Assembly: GCA_023489375.1 (NCBI GenBank)
Contig: JAMDCX010000077.1
Coordinates: 1 to 6,915, forward strand
Source: Planctomycetota bacterium
Lineage (GTDB): Bacteria; Planctomycetota; Phycisphaerae; WQYP01
Reading direction: 5' to 3'
DNA: 6,915 nucleotides
Shown: positions 1-6,793 of the stretch, piece by piece
How positions within the stretch are numbered: the first letter of the stretch is position 1
How the letters are laid out: every line of letters starts with the position of its first letter
Program-made: the position numbers and the translations under genes
Notes under the pieces: model-generated
Database searches by the model: none
Seen by the model: only the letters and a program-made list of their open reading frames with translations
What the model was told of the DNA's origin: nothing

Positions 1-2
1 GA

Positions 3-1763
3 CTGGCCTTTGCGGAACCGGCGGCGGGAGAATATTTTGTCTGGTGGGGTAATGCGCATCCCGGAGCGGCACCGCCGCCATTAAAAATTGAGCGTGGCGT
101 TTTTCTAAGAGTATACCCGCTGGCCAATGGTCCCCGTGGCAACTGGCGGCAGATGTTGCGTTTATTTCATGGCGTCCGACCATTCACCTCGATGTTTGTA
201 CCGGAAATGTTCATGGGCTATGACCCCACCGGATGGAATCGGCGTGATATGATGCTGTATCAGGCGCAGTTGCATATCACCAGTGCGGGCAATTACACGT
301 TCGCCTTTGATGTAGCGGAAGCGGGATGCATGAATCTGGCAGGGAAAAATCTGCTGATAAAATCGCAGCCCGGCGGCTTGATGGGACGCGTTCGTTTCAA
401 ACACACTGTGTATCTCCGGCCGGGCTGGTATCCCATGACCGTCGCCGAACTGCACCTCTGGTGGCTGGCGGGACTGTCTGTGGATTGGAAGCCGCCCGGT
501 GCTGCCCGATATGCCCCGATTCCGGCGGCGGCGTTCGCACCAGCTAATCAGGCGGTGGCCGGGCGTCTGGAAAAAGTGGGTGGCGGGTATGCCGCCGATT
601 TTTCCATCAAACCGCAGGCGCAATTATTTGTGCCACCGGATAATTATTTACAAAGATATACCTTTGCCGCACGTGTACCGGCCACCTTTGCACCGCGTGT
701 AGATTGGACTTTTTCCGATGGACAAACCGCGCGGGGCTTACGGGTGGAACACGAATTTATGGCTCCGGGTCTCTACACCATCGGAGTAACAATTCATCAG
801 GCCGGCAATACTTTTACGGCTCGCCGTCGCGTGTTGATCCGCACGGAAATGTTTGCCAAGTTTCCCTTTCCACCGGTGGATCCCTCCGGAGTCGTGGCGG
901 ACATTATTGACCATTACAATCTAAATACGCTTTCCGGCGGAGAATTGTATCGCGGCATCATGTTTTTTCAGCATTACCGAAATCTGCGGGGCTTAACCGC
1001 CTGGGGGCTGGCCTGGGCGTTATCTCCGGAGGCGCAACATTCCAAAGTGGTGTTGCATACGGCATCCCTGCTGGTACGCCGCGCGCTGCGGCACGGAAAT
1101 TTCCGGCAGGCGGGAAATATATTTCTGCTCTCGGCGCGTAAACATACGGATGTATTGACGCAATGCCGCTTGTTGACACACTACGCAATTACGGCGTGCA
1201 ATTATACCGGTACCGCGCCAGTGGTGCTGCGTACGTTACAACGTTGGACGCGGAATCACACGCCTTTAGCCCCGGCGGCCGCACATGTTATTAACACCGC
1301 GATGGCGTATGCCGCGGTGGCTGCCGGCGACGGAGCGTTGGCCGCCAGGTATGTGCAAAAAGCCGGTGACTCTGCACCTATGGCCTACAGCGCCCAGGAA
1401 ATCAGGCAGGGGGTCCTGGCCCGCAATGTGGAAAGTTATATCAGCAGTCATCATTATCGCACGGCTGAGGATTTACTGGATCAATGGGAAATGCAATTTC
1501 CACGGGCTATTATCAAGGGCTATACACGCCTTTTACGGGTGCGGCTCATGATGGCGCGGCAGCGTTTCATTTACGCCGCACAAATCGCCGTCCAGTATGT
1601 CAACAGTGAACCCCGGTCTTTTTATGCCGCCGAATTGCTGTATCGCGCCAGTATAGCCTATCAGAGCGCCGGGAAAATAAATCGCGCCCAGTTACTCCAT
1701 GCCCGGCTGAAACAGGATTATCCTGAATCACCGTATGCGTATAAGAAAGCTGTTGGATTCTAA
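3..1763 (+). CDS. Large modular envelope protein, 3' part: PA14-like domain, PKD-like domain, C-terminal helical (TPR-like) repeats
   Basis: The frame is open from base 3, so the gene starts before the window; the ATG at 153 is only an internal methionine. About 586 residues are visible, numbered here from base 3. Residues 8-20 (GEYFVWWGN) resemble the end of DUF2341-type domains, which often precede binding modules in planctomycete surface proteins; this match is tentative. Residues ~85-190 have a PA14-like pattern: a YTFAFDVAEAG strand, an AGKNLL turn, then YLRPGWYPMTV and a tryptophan-rich strand ending SVDWKPPG. Residues ~215-280 form a PKD-like Ig domain (VDWTFSDG, later EHEFMAPGLYTIGVTI). 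From ~300 to the end the chain is alpha-helical and repeat-like, and the last part (LYRASIAYQSAGKINRAQLL) reads as a TPR. PA14 and PKD modules usually bind carbohydrate or protein outside the cytoplasm, so an exported binding or assembly role is inferred. A signal peptide cannot be seen. The next gene follows after 11 bases, suggesting one operon. The exact function is unknown. Confidence 0.85.
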   Translation: MAFAEPAAGEYFVWWGNAHPGAAPPPLKIERGVFLRVYPLANGPRGNWRQMLRLFHGVRPFTSMFVPEMFMGYDPTGWNRRDMMLYQAQLHITSAGNYTFAFDVAEAGCMNLAGKNLLIKSQPGGLMGRVRFKHTVYLRPGWYPMTVAELHLWWLAGLSVDWKPPGAARYAPIPAAAFAPANQAVAGRLEKVGGGYAADFSIKPQAQLFVPPDNYLQRYTFAARVPATFAPRVDWTFSDGQTARGLRVEHEFMAPGLYTIGVTIHQAGNTFTARRRVLIRTEMFAKFPFPPVDPSGVVADIIDHYNLNTLSGGELYRGIMFFQHYRNLRGLTAWGLAWALSPEAQHSKVVLHTASLLVRRALRHGNFRQAGNIFLLSARKHTDVLTQCRLLTHYAITACNYTGTAPVVLRTLQRWTRNHTPLAPAAAHVINTAMAYAAVAAGDGALAARYVQKAGDSAPMAYSAQEIRQGVLARNVESYISSHHYRTAEDLLDQWEMQFPRAIIKGYTRLLRVRLMMARQRFIYAAQIAVQYVNSEPRSFYAAELLYRASIAYQSAGKINRAQLLHARLKQDYPESPYAYKKAVGF

Positions 1764-1774
1764 AGAGACTTGAT

Positions 1775-2752
1775 ATGATCCTGAAACGCCGCCGATATAT
1801 CTTCATTCTCTTTTCCATTGGGCTTACCACTGTGGCCTTCCACAACGTATCCCGTGCTGACAATAGTCAGGATTTAGCGCAGGAAGCCTGGCCATCGGGC
1901 GTTTATGCGGAAACTTGGAATCAGGGTTTGATTGAAAATAAATCCTGGGTGCGCAACGATTCCACACCGGCGCAAATCAGCATGTTGGATTTTTCCGGCC
2001 GGCTACGCCTGGCCGATACCGGTAAGTACAGTCCCACTGTGGCTTATGATGCTACCTACATTGGGTTGGGCACCAACACGGTGTTGCTGCCCCGGCAGCT
2101 CAATGCTCAAGACATGTCCATCGGGATGCCGCTGGGATACATCGGCCAGTGGGGTGTTGGAATAGCGCTAGGCGCGGGCTATGCCGGCAACAGCCCCTAT
2201 AATGATCCCAGTGCTATTTATGGCATGGCCCGTATTTCCGTTCAGCATCCCCTGTGGAAAAATACTGAACTGGATTTAGCCTTGGACTACAACGGCAATC
2301 GGCAATTTATGCCCGATGTCCCACTGCCATTTGTAGAAATTGAACACCACCAGAAAAATCTGGACTGGGGCGTAGGGAGTATTGAAACCCTTTACAGCCA
2401 GGTGCTGCCTCGCCTGTGGCTCCGGGTGGATTACTTTCCCGTTGCTTCCGGCACAGCGGAGGTGGATTATACGCTGTTGCGTCCCCTGACCGCCTATGTC
2501 GGATTTTATAGTGATTCCTGGGCCTTTCATGTTGATTCTTATTCTTCGGACCAGCGTTTATTTATGACCCAGTGCCGGATACAGACCGGGTTTAAGATTC
2601 TGACGCTGCGGAGACATATCAGCATAAACATCGGCGGGGGTTATGCGTTTAATCAAACCTTCAGCCAGGGCTTCGACGCCCGTGACGAACAACCCGTGGC
2701 ACAAATTGCCAATGCGGCTTATGTGACGGTTAATCTCACGGGCAAGTTCTGA
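1775..2752 (+). CDS. Outer-membrane beta-barrel protein with signal peptide (DUF6268-like)
   Basis: This 325-residue protein starts at an ATG preceded by a weak purine-rich site (AAAGAG, 1762-1767) that overlaps the stop codon of the gene before it, typical of tight operon coupling. The N-terminus is a clear signal peptide: a basic KRRR at 4-7, a hydrophobic stretch at ~8-22, and a likely cleavage after SRA at residue 28. The mature chain has no long hydrophobic helix. It alternates polar and apolar residues in short strands rich in Tyr, Trp and Gly (IGQWGVGIALGAGYAG, RLWLRVDYFPV, ISINIGGGYAFNQ) and ends in YVTVNLTGKF. A C-terminal phenylalanine on a final strand is the signal recognised by the BAM assembly machinery. 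Length and strand pattern resemble the uncharacterised DUF6268 outer-membrane family of planctomycetes and verrucomicrobia, though I could not run a profile search. It may anchor or cooperate with the upstream PA14/PKD protein; substrate and role are unknown. Confidence 0.85.
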   Translation: MILKRRRYIFILFSIGLTTVAFHNVSRADNSQDLAQEAWPSGVYAETWNQGLIENKSWVRNDSTPAQISMLDFSGRLRLADTGKYSPTVAYDATYIGLGTNTVLLPRQLNAQDMSIGMPLGYIGQWGVGIALGAGYAGNSPYNDPSAIYGMARISVQHPLWKNTELDLALDYNGNRQFMPDVPLPFVEIEHHQKNLDWGVGSIETLYSQVLPRLWLRVDYFPVASGTAEVDYTLLRPLTAYVGFYSDSWAFHVDSYSSDQRLFMTQCRIQTGFKILTLRRHISINIGGGYAFNQTFSQGFDARDEQPVAQIANAAYVTVNLTGKF

Positions 2753-2764
2753 AAACACAGTGTC

Positions 2765-2793
2765 TCGAATCTGCCGCCACTTGGCGCTATAAT
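2765..2793 (+). promoter_or_regulatory. Sigma70-type promoter for the MFS gene, predicting a leaderless mRNA
   Basis: A perfect TATAAT lies at 2788-2793. A weak -35 candidate, TCGAAT at 2765-2770, matches TTGACA at three of six positions with a 17-base spacer. Counting the usual distance from the -10 box places +1 at base 2800, the A of the MFS start codon. No purine-rich ribosome site is seen in 2794-2799, which agrees with leaderless translation. The box sequence is seen directly; promoter activity is inferred. Confidence 0.55.
2775..2786. promoter_or_regulatory. Perfect inverted repeat between the -35 and -10 boxes, candidate operator
   Basis: CGCCA-CT-TGGCG forms a perfect 5-base inverted repeat with a 2-base centre, sitting in the promoter spacer and ending one base before TATAAT. 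A 2-base loop is too tight for a stable RNA hairpin, so a dimeric protein binding site is more plausible than a terminator. Sites in this position suit a repressor or a spacer-twisting activator. No regulator gene is present in the window, and a 12-base palindrome can occur by chance. Confidence 0.3.
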
Positions 2794-2799
2794 CTCAGA

Positions 2800-3999
2800 A
2801 TGATGACCGCCACCGATACGGATGTGCCAGTGCACTACCCACCTGGAAAGACTTCCGAAACCCGCCAGCAGCTGGCCGGTCTGATGTGCATGACGTGGGC
2901 ACATTTCCTCAATGATGGAGCCGCCTTCTATCTGCCGGGAATTCTTCCGGCAATTCTTACAGCGCTGCATGAGCCACTGGCTATGGTGGGTATCATCATG
3001 GCTGCGATTTACCTCGGGCAAGCCCTGCAGCCATTGGCGGGAATTGTGGCTGATAAAATTGGTGGAAAATTATTCGTCATCGGCGGGTTGGCCGCTTGTT
3101 CCGTCGCCGGTGCGTTTGTCGGCCTGGCTCCCAACATCGGGATTCTGCTGATACTGCTTTTATTGACTGGTCTGGGCAGCACGATTTTTCACCCGCAGGC
3201 CCTGGCGGCAGTGCGGAGTTTAACCCAGCGGCGACACGGCGCGGGATTGGCGCTGTTTTTAATTGGCGGTGAACTGGGCCGCGGAGTATGGCCTTTGTTG
3301 ACCAGCCTGATTGTGGTGTATCTGGGATTGCACCAGCTGTGGATCATTGCGTTACCGACACTTATGACGCTGCCTTTGATGATCAAACTGATTCCCAGTT
3401 TGCCGCCTCGGCGACAATCGGCCCCCAGGATACATTGGCGAGAGCATCGCCGGCCCTTTCTGGTGCTGGTGCGTTTTTCAGCTTTCCGTGGGTTGGCGGT
3501 GTTTGGGACTATCGTCTTTATTCCTCTGATGTGGAAACTCCGGGGTGGCACGCTGGTATCCGGAGCTTCGATTATCAGCACGCTTTTAATTACCGGCGTG
3601 ATCGGGCAGGCTACCGGTGGTACCTTGGCCGATCATCTGGGCCGCCGCCCGGTATTGGTAGGCAGCAGCGCGGTGATGCTGATGTTATTACCGCTGGTAG
3701 CCATAGTGCGGGGACCGTGGTTATGGCTTGTCGCGGCGCTGTTGGGGATCGCCATGTTCAGCACCTTTTCTCCTACCTTGCTGATTGGGCAGGACCTGTT
3801 TCCGGAAAATCGGGCTTTGGGTTCGGGAATTGCCCTGGGGCTTTCCAACGCACTGGGAGCAGTGGGCCTTTTGCCATTGGGTTGGGTGCTCCATGTGTTT
3901 GGCATCTATGTGATTTTTGGAATTCTCACCGTCAGCGCGGCCCTGATGTTGATCACCTCACTAACATTTACGCGCCATGTCCATCCTTGCATGCAATGA
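2800..3999 (+). CDS. MFS efflux transporter, fosmidomycin-resistance (Fsr) type
   Basis: This is a 399-residue inner-membrane protein with about twelve hydrophobic helices, the usual size for the major facilitator superfamily. A polar N-terminal tail (1-25) precedes helix 1. Family marks are HFLND at 35-39, motif A GIVADKIGGK at 81-90 between helices 2 and 3, and its second-half copy GGTLADHLGRRP at 273-284. STIFHPQALAAV at 127-138 followed by RHGAGLALFLIGGELG at 145-160 matches the FHPE...GG.LG pattern of the Fsr branch. Relatives export fosmidomycin or similar small compounds by proton antiport; the substrate here cannot be told. The ATG at 2800 is preferred because the predicted transcription start falls on it; ATG 2803 is the alternative. 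No ribosome binding site is visible. The gene lies 47 bases after the barrel gene but appears to have its own promoter, so it may be functionally separate. Confidence 0.9.
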   Translation: MMTATDTDVPVHYPPGKTSETRQQLAGLMCMTWAHFLNDGAAFYLPGILPAILTALHEPLAMVGIIMAAIYLGQALQPLAGIVADKIGGKLFVIGGLAACSVAGAFVGLAPNIGILLILLLLTGLGSTIFHPQALAAVRSLTQRRHGAGLALFLIGGELGRGVWPLLTSLIVVYLGLHQLWIIALPTLMTLPLMIKLIPSLPPRRQSAPRIHWREHRRPFLVLVRFSAFRGLAVFGTIVFIPLMWKLRGGTLVSGASIISTLLITGVIGQATGGTLADHLGRRPVLVGSSAVMLMLLPLVAIVRGPWLWLVAALLGIAMFSTFSPTLLIGQDLFPENRALGSGIALGLSNALGAVGLLPLGWVLHVFGIYVIFGILTVSAALMLITSLTFTRHVHPCMQ

Positions 4000-4475
4000 G
4001 GTCATACGCCAGAATTTGGCAGCTGCACCGGCATGGCCCCACGGTGGTCAATACATGATGATGGACAATCTCCGCCACGCGAACGCTTACGGTTTCGCCG
4101 GCGTCATTGTGCTGCCATGATTTCTCGCTGTGTGAACCCGTGTTTCACCTGCAGTTGCTGCCCGCCACAAGATATGCGGAGCGGCAAGGTAGACGCGGTA
4201 TTCCATAGGGGCCGCGCAAAAACAACTTCGCACTTTCCGGCTGGTTCTTTTGGTTGCGGGCTTCGTAGTTCGCTGCTTACAGACCCGCGGGCGGGGTAGG
4301 CGCGTCGCTCACGCCTCGCCGGCGGCCAAAACTGCCGCGCCGTAAAATATGAATTTATTTTTGCGCGGCCCCACAGCGTATCCGAGATTTGAAAGTTGAG
4401 AAAGAACGCAAACCCTGCGGCCAAGAGTGCGGTATTGAGTTTGCGGCAGGAGAGCCTCCGATTGCTATGCGGGTG
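4000..4475. other. Convergent intergenic region without a credible gene
   Basis: The MFS gene and the TPR gene point at each other across these 476 bases. The main content is the long palindrome at 4208-4372. Short inverted repeats also occur: GCCA/TGGC at 4008-4020, CACCG/CGGTG around 4026-4046, and GGAG/CTCC near 4449-4459 just after the TPR stop. None is followed by a run of T in the right direction, so no intrinsic terminator can be called. The open frames here start at poor codons or run through the palindrome and resemble no family known to me. Confidence 0.6.
4208..4372. repeat. Long imperfect palindrome with perfect 15-bp ends (MITE-like or structured-RNA element)
   Basis: The ends GGGGCCGCGCAAAAA (4208-4222) and its exact reverse complement (4358-4372) bound a 165-base element. 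Symmetry continues inward: 4208-4240 pairs with 4340-4372 at 27 of 33 positions, and TTTTGG (4248-4253) pairs with CCAAAA (4326-4331) after a 1-base offset. In RNA read from the minus strand, three of the six mismatches become G-U pairs, giving 30 of 33; the plus strand gains only one. That suggests a hairpin better preserved in minus-strand RNA, downstream of the TPR gene. The centre is GC-rich with CCCGCGGG at 4284-4291. No clear target-site duplication flanks it (CATA on the left, ACAG on the right), and no second copy is in the window. A non-autonomous mobile element, a repeat family or an mRNA 3'-end structure are all possible. Confidence 0.6.
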
Positions 4476-6464
4476 TTACATCATTTTTCTGCCCGATTTC
4501 TGAATATTGAGCCATAACTTGGCTTTCCGGATGCGCGCCTTGATGCGGTTTTTTATCACGCGTTGATGGGGAGAAAGATGAAGAGAATCTGGTATTTGCC
4601 CCAGCGCTAATTTCCATATCAATATCGCCCGGCCTGGATGTCCCAGTTTATTGAGCACCGCCCCCAGATGTTCCAGTCCCTCCGGAGATTGTCCGCCCGG
4701 CAATCGCACCGCCTGCTTCAATTGTGCCAGCGCCTGTCGATAATGTCCCTGTTGGTAAAGCACCCAACCGAGACTATCACGCGAGGCGGCGTCACCGGGA
4801 TGATTTTTCACCGCAATTTCAATGATCTTCCGGGCGTAGGGCAACTGTTGTTTTGTGATCGTCAGCGTGTAGCCCAGATCGTTGGCCGCCATGGAATTCT
4901 GCGGTTCCAGATGCAGCACTTTCCTGTAGGTGGCCTCTTCCCCGGCCAGGTCATGGAGTTGATAATCTACCGTTGCCAGAAGTAAAAGATCCGCTACCCG
5001 CGGCGCGGGACCGGAGGTAATCCGAGCCAAAAAAGTCTGTTCCGTTTTGAAATCGTGCGCCGCATCCAGATAATCCGCCCAGGATTGTGCAATCCAGCGG
5101 GCCTTTGGGTATCGTAGAGTTAAAGGTTGCAGGAAGGCTCGGCATTGCACATAACGCTTAAACTCCAGCAACGCCTGAACGTACATTTGCTGTGCCTCCG
5201 GAGATTGGTCATGCCGCCAGGCAAACATTCGTGCTGCCGTCAGAGCTTGCTTCGGTTTATTGGTCAGAAGTTGCACCAGCGTATCATTTAAGACAAGACT
5301 GGCGGGGTTCAACACTATGGCCTGTCGGGCCAAATCTTGCGCTAAAACCACCTGATGTCCAGCCAGCGCCAGTGCAATGCGGGCTTGCCACAACTCAATA
5401 TTGGCCGGATGGTTGTGCAGGGCCTGGATAAGAATTCGTCTGGCCAGCACGGTATGGCCCCGCTGTGCGGCCAGGCGGGATTGCAGAATTTTGGAAAATA
5501 CAGCCCCGGGAAATCTCCGGATATAGAGTTGACTGACCTTCAGGAGCAGGTCCGAATCACCATTACTTTGGGCCAAATCCAGCAGCATAAAGTACGCCGG
5601 CTTAAAATGTGGAAAGCGGCGCCACACACCGGTAAGCACCATGATCGCCATATTGATTTGCTGGCGCAACACATAGATGCGGGCCAGTTGCAGCTGCATT
5701 TCGGGGTCGGTTTTATATTTTGCTGCGGCTTCCTGTGCCAGCACCAGGGCATGCCGCAGGCGATCCTGCGCTACATAAACTGCAATGAGGTCCCGATAAG
5801 CTTGACGGCGATGCCCGGGTTGATCGCACGCCATTCGCAATAAAGTTTCAGCCTCCTTAAACTGATAGAGCGTTGCAAGTTGATCCGCGAATAATTCTAT
5901 GGCGGGCCAGAAATCCGGCTTGGCTGTGATTGCCGCCTGCAGAAAATTGCTGGCCAGCCTGTATCGTCCACAATCCGCCGCCGCTGCACCCAGCAAATAA
6001 TCACGCCACGCCCATTGCCGTTGTGTGCCGTAGCCGCTGTGTTCGCGTCCAAGGATGAGTGTCCGCGGTAGCTTCGATACAGGGCCATGACGAATCAGTG
6101 CCGCGATGATTTGCCGCGCCCGTACTGGAGAAAGCAGATGCCGCGAGCCTAAATCCGCTACCAGCAGATAAGCCCGACCAGGATGATGCTGCTGCCGAGC
6201 CATCGCAATAAGAAGATTTATGGCCGCGGGACTGACGTTGCCAATATGGATGGCCTTTTGCACATCCGTCAGGGCGGCGGCACAATGCCCCTCATGTTGT
6301 TCCATGATGGCCCTGGCCAACAGGGTAGAAGGCCCTTGAGAAACCGGAGCGGCAGCGGCCTTTGCGGCAGTGAGGCACAGAATGGCAAGTAAAACAGCGG
6401 CACAATAATATGCCCGGCGGGCCATCAGCAATTTTATTATTCTTAAAAGGAGAGTCAGACTCAT
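4476..6464 (-). CDS. Exported tetratricopeptide-repeat (TPR) protein
   Basis: This 662-residue protein is numbered from the ATG at 6464. Residues ~14-37 form a signal peptide: basic MARR, a hydrophobic CAAVLLAILCLTA core and a likely cleavage after AAKA. The rest is a helical solenoid of TPR-like pairs. The clearest units are near the C-terminus: AANDLGYTLTI...ARKIIEIAVKNHPGD (~527-558), SRDSLGWVLYQQGHYRQAL (~561-579) and LEHLGAVLNKLGHPGRAI (~596-613). The motif order NDLGY / DSLGW / HLG / W is common in exported bacterial TPR proteins that scaffold envelope complexes. A basic tail (KNRIKARIRKAK) ends the chain. Start choice: in-frame ATGs also lie at 6500, 6494 and 6425. The one at 6464 has a weak GGA eight bases upstream and lies after the predicted transcription start; 6425 would give the most compact signal peptide but has no ribosome site. 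It converges on the MFS gene. Its partner is unknown. Confidence 0.85.
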   Translation of the reverse strand: MSLTLLLRIIKLLMARRAYYCAAVLLAILCLTAAKAAAAPVSQGPSTLLARAIMEQHEGHCAAALTDVQKAIHIGNVSPAAINLLIAMARQQHHPGRAYLLVADLGSRHLLSPVRARQIIAALIRHGPVSKLPRTLILGREHSGYGTQRQWAWRDYLLGAAAADCGRYRLASNFLQAAITAKPDFWPAIELFADQLATLYQFKEAETLLRMACDQPGHRRQAYRDLIAVYVAQDRLRHALVLAQEAAAKYKTDPEMQLQLARIYVLRQQINMAIMVLTGVWRRFPHFKPAYFMLLDLAQSNGDSDLLLKVSQLYIRRFPGAVFSKILQSRLAAQRGHTVLARRILIQALHNHPANIELWQARIALALAGHQVVLAQDLARQAIVLNPASLVLNDTLVQLLTNKPKQALTAARMFAWRHDQSPEAQQMYVQALLEFKRYVQCRAFLQPLTLRYPKARWIAQSWADYLDAAHDFKTEQTFLARITSGPAPRVADLLLLATVDYQLHDLAGEEATYRKVLHLEPQNSMAANDLGYTLTITKQQLPYARKIIEIAVKNHPGDAASRDSLGWVLYQQGHYRQALAQLKQAVRLPGGQSPEGLEHLGAVLNKLGHPGRAILIWKLALGQIPDSLHLSPHQRVIKNRIKARIRKAKLWLNIQKSGRKMM

Positions 6465-6500
6465 TTTTAGATTCCGGCACCAACAACATTTCATCTGCAT

Positions 6501-6530
6501 ATTCTACGAGTCATGGGCATAAAAACCCAA
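6501..6530 (-). promoter_or_regulatory. Candidate sigma70-type promoter of the TPR gene
   Basis: Read on the minus strand, TAGAAT (6506-6501) matches five of six positions of the -10 consensus. TTGGGT (6530-6525) is a three-of-six -35 candidate with an 18-base spacer. The predicted start point, near 6494, falls after the first in-frame ATG (6500). It leaves either a 30-base leader before the ATG at 6464 or a leaderless start exactly at the ATG at 6494. The boxes are seen; activity is inferred. Confidence 0.35.
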
Positions 6531-6793
6531 TGGTCGAGTCTGTCCTGAAAATCCCCGCACAGCGGACGCAACCGTTCACAGACCGACCACTAACATCGCC
6601 CGCCCTGCGGCTGCGCCGCAATGAGTAATGAATAATGAGACGCCTGGCGGCCTTAATGAGACATTACGCTGCGCTACACTTAAAAACGCAGGAGTCGCAA
6701 TAAATTATTGATCGTTGTTCGTTGTTTTCCACCGTATGCCATCGTGGTAAACTCCGCCCGTCATAACCCATAAAACCCACGGCCAGCAGGCTT
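6531..6793. other. Gene-free region between the TPR gene promoter and the group II intron
   Basis: No open frame with a plausible start and coding character was found. The region contains the hairpin and heptad repeat at 6606-6667, a short GTTGTT direct repeat near 6714-6726, and the 5' exon of the intron (bases just before 6794, ending CAGCAGGCTT). What the intron interrupted cannot be identified; the upstream bases contain frequent stops, so an intergenic insertion is likely. Confidence 0.5.
6606..6667. repeat. Small hairpin followed by ATGARTA heptad repeats
   Basis: TGCGGC-TGC-GCCGCA (6606-6620) is a perfect 6-base inverted repeat. It runs straight into three 7-base units, ATGAGTA, ATGAATA and ATGAGAC (6621-6641). 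After CGCC-T-GGCG (6641-6649) the 9-mer TAATGAGAC (6633-6641) recurs at 6654-6662. GTAATG (6625-6630) is complementary to CATTAC (6662-6667), so the whole block could fold. The function is unknown; it may be a dispersed intergenic repeat. Confidence 0.45.

Noticed and set aside
153..155. ATG at 153 as the start of the first gene
   Set aside because: The frame is open back to base 3 with coherent protein-like sequence (GEYFVWWGN and onward), so this methionine is internal.
3189..3581. A 130-codon minus-strand open frame inside the MFS gene
   Set aside because: Shadow of the transporter; low-complexity, basic composition with no family pattern.
3288..4058. A 256-codon open frame on the + strand overlapping the MFS gene
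   Set aside because: It lies in another frame of a clear 12-helix transporter, has no recognisable domain, and its composition is that expected from a shifted frame of a GC-rich gene.
4000..4060. Possible intrinsic terminator after the MFS gene
   Set aside because: Only 4-5 base stems (GCCA/TGGC, CACCG/CGGTG) and no following T run.
4104..4424. A 106-codon minus-strand open frame in the convergent gap
   Set aside because: It begins at TTG without a ribosome site and runs straight through the 165-base palindrome; the arms alone account for most of it. No family resemblance.
5355..5843. A 162-codon + strand open frame antisense to the TPR gene
   Set aside because: Antisense shadow of a well-supported repeat protein, with no domain pattern or start signal.
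6606..6667. CRISPR-like array
   Set aside because: The units are 7 bases with no spacers; they do not fit CRISPR repeat lengths.
6760..6793. Terminator hairpin target typical of class C group II introns just before the intron
   Set aside because: Only a 3-4 base GGCC/GGC-type pairing is visible and no strong stem with a T run, so class C targeting cannot be supported.
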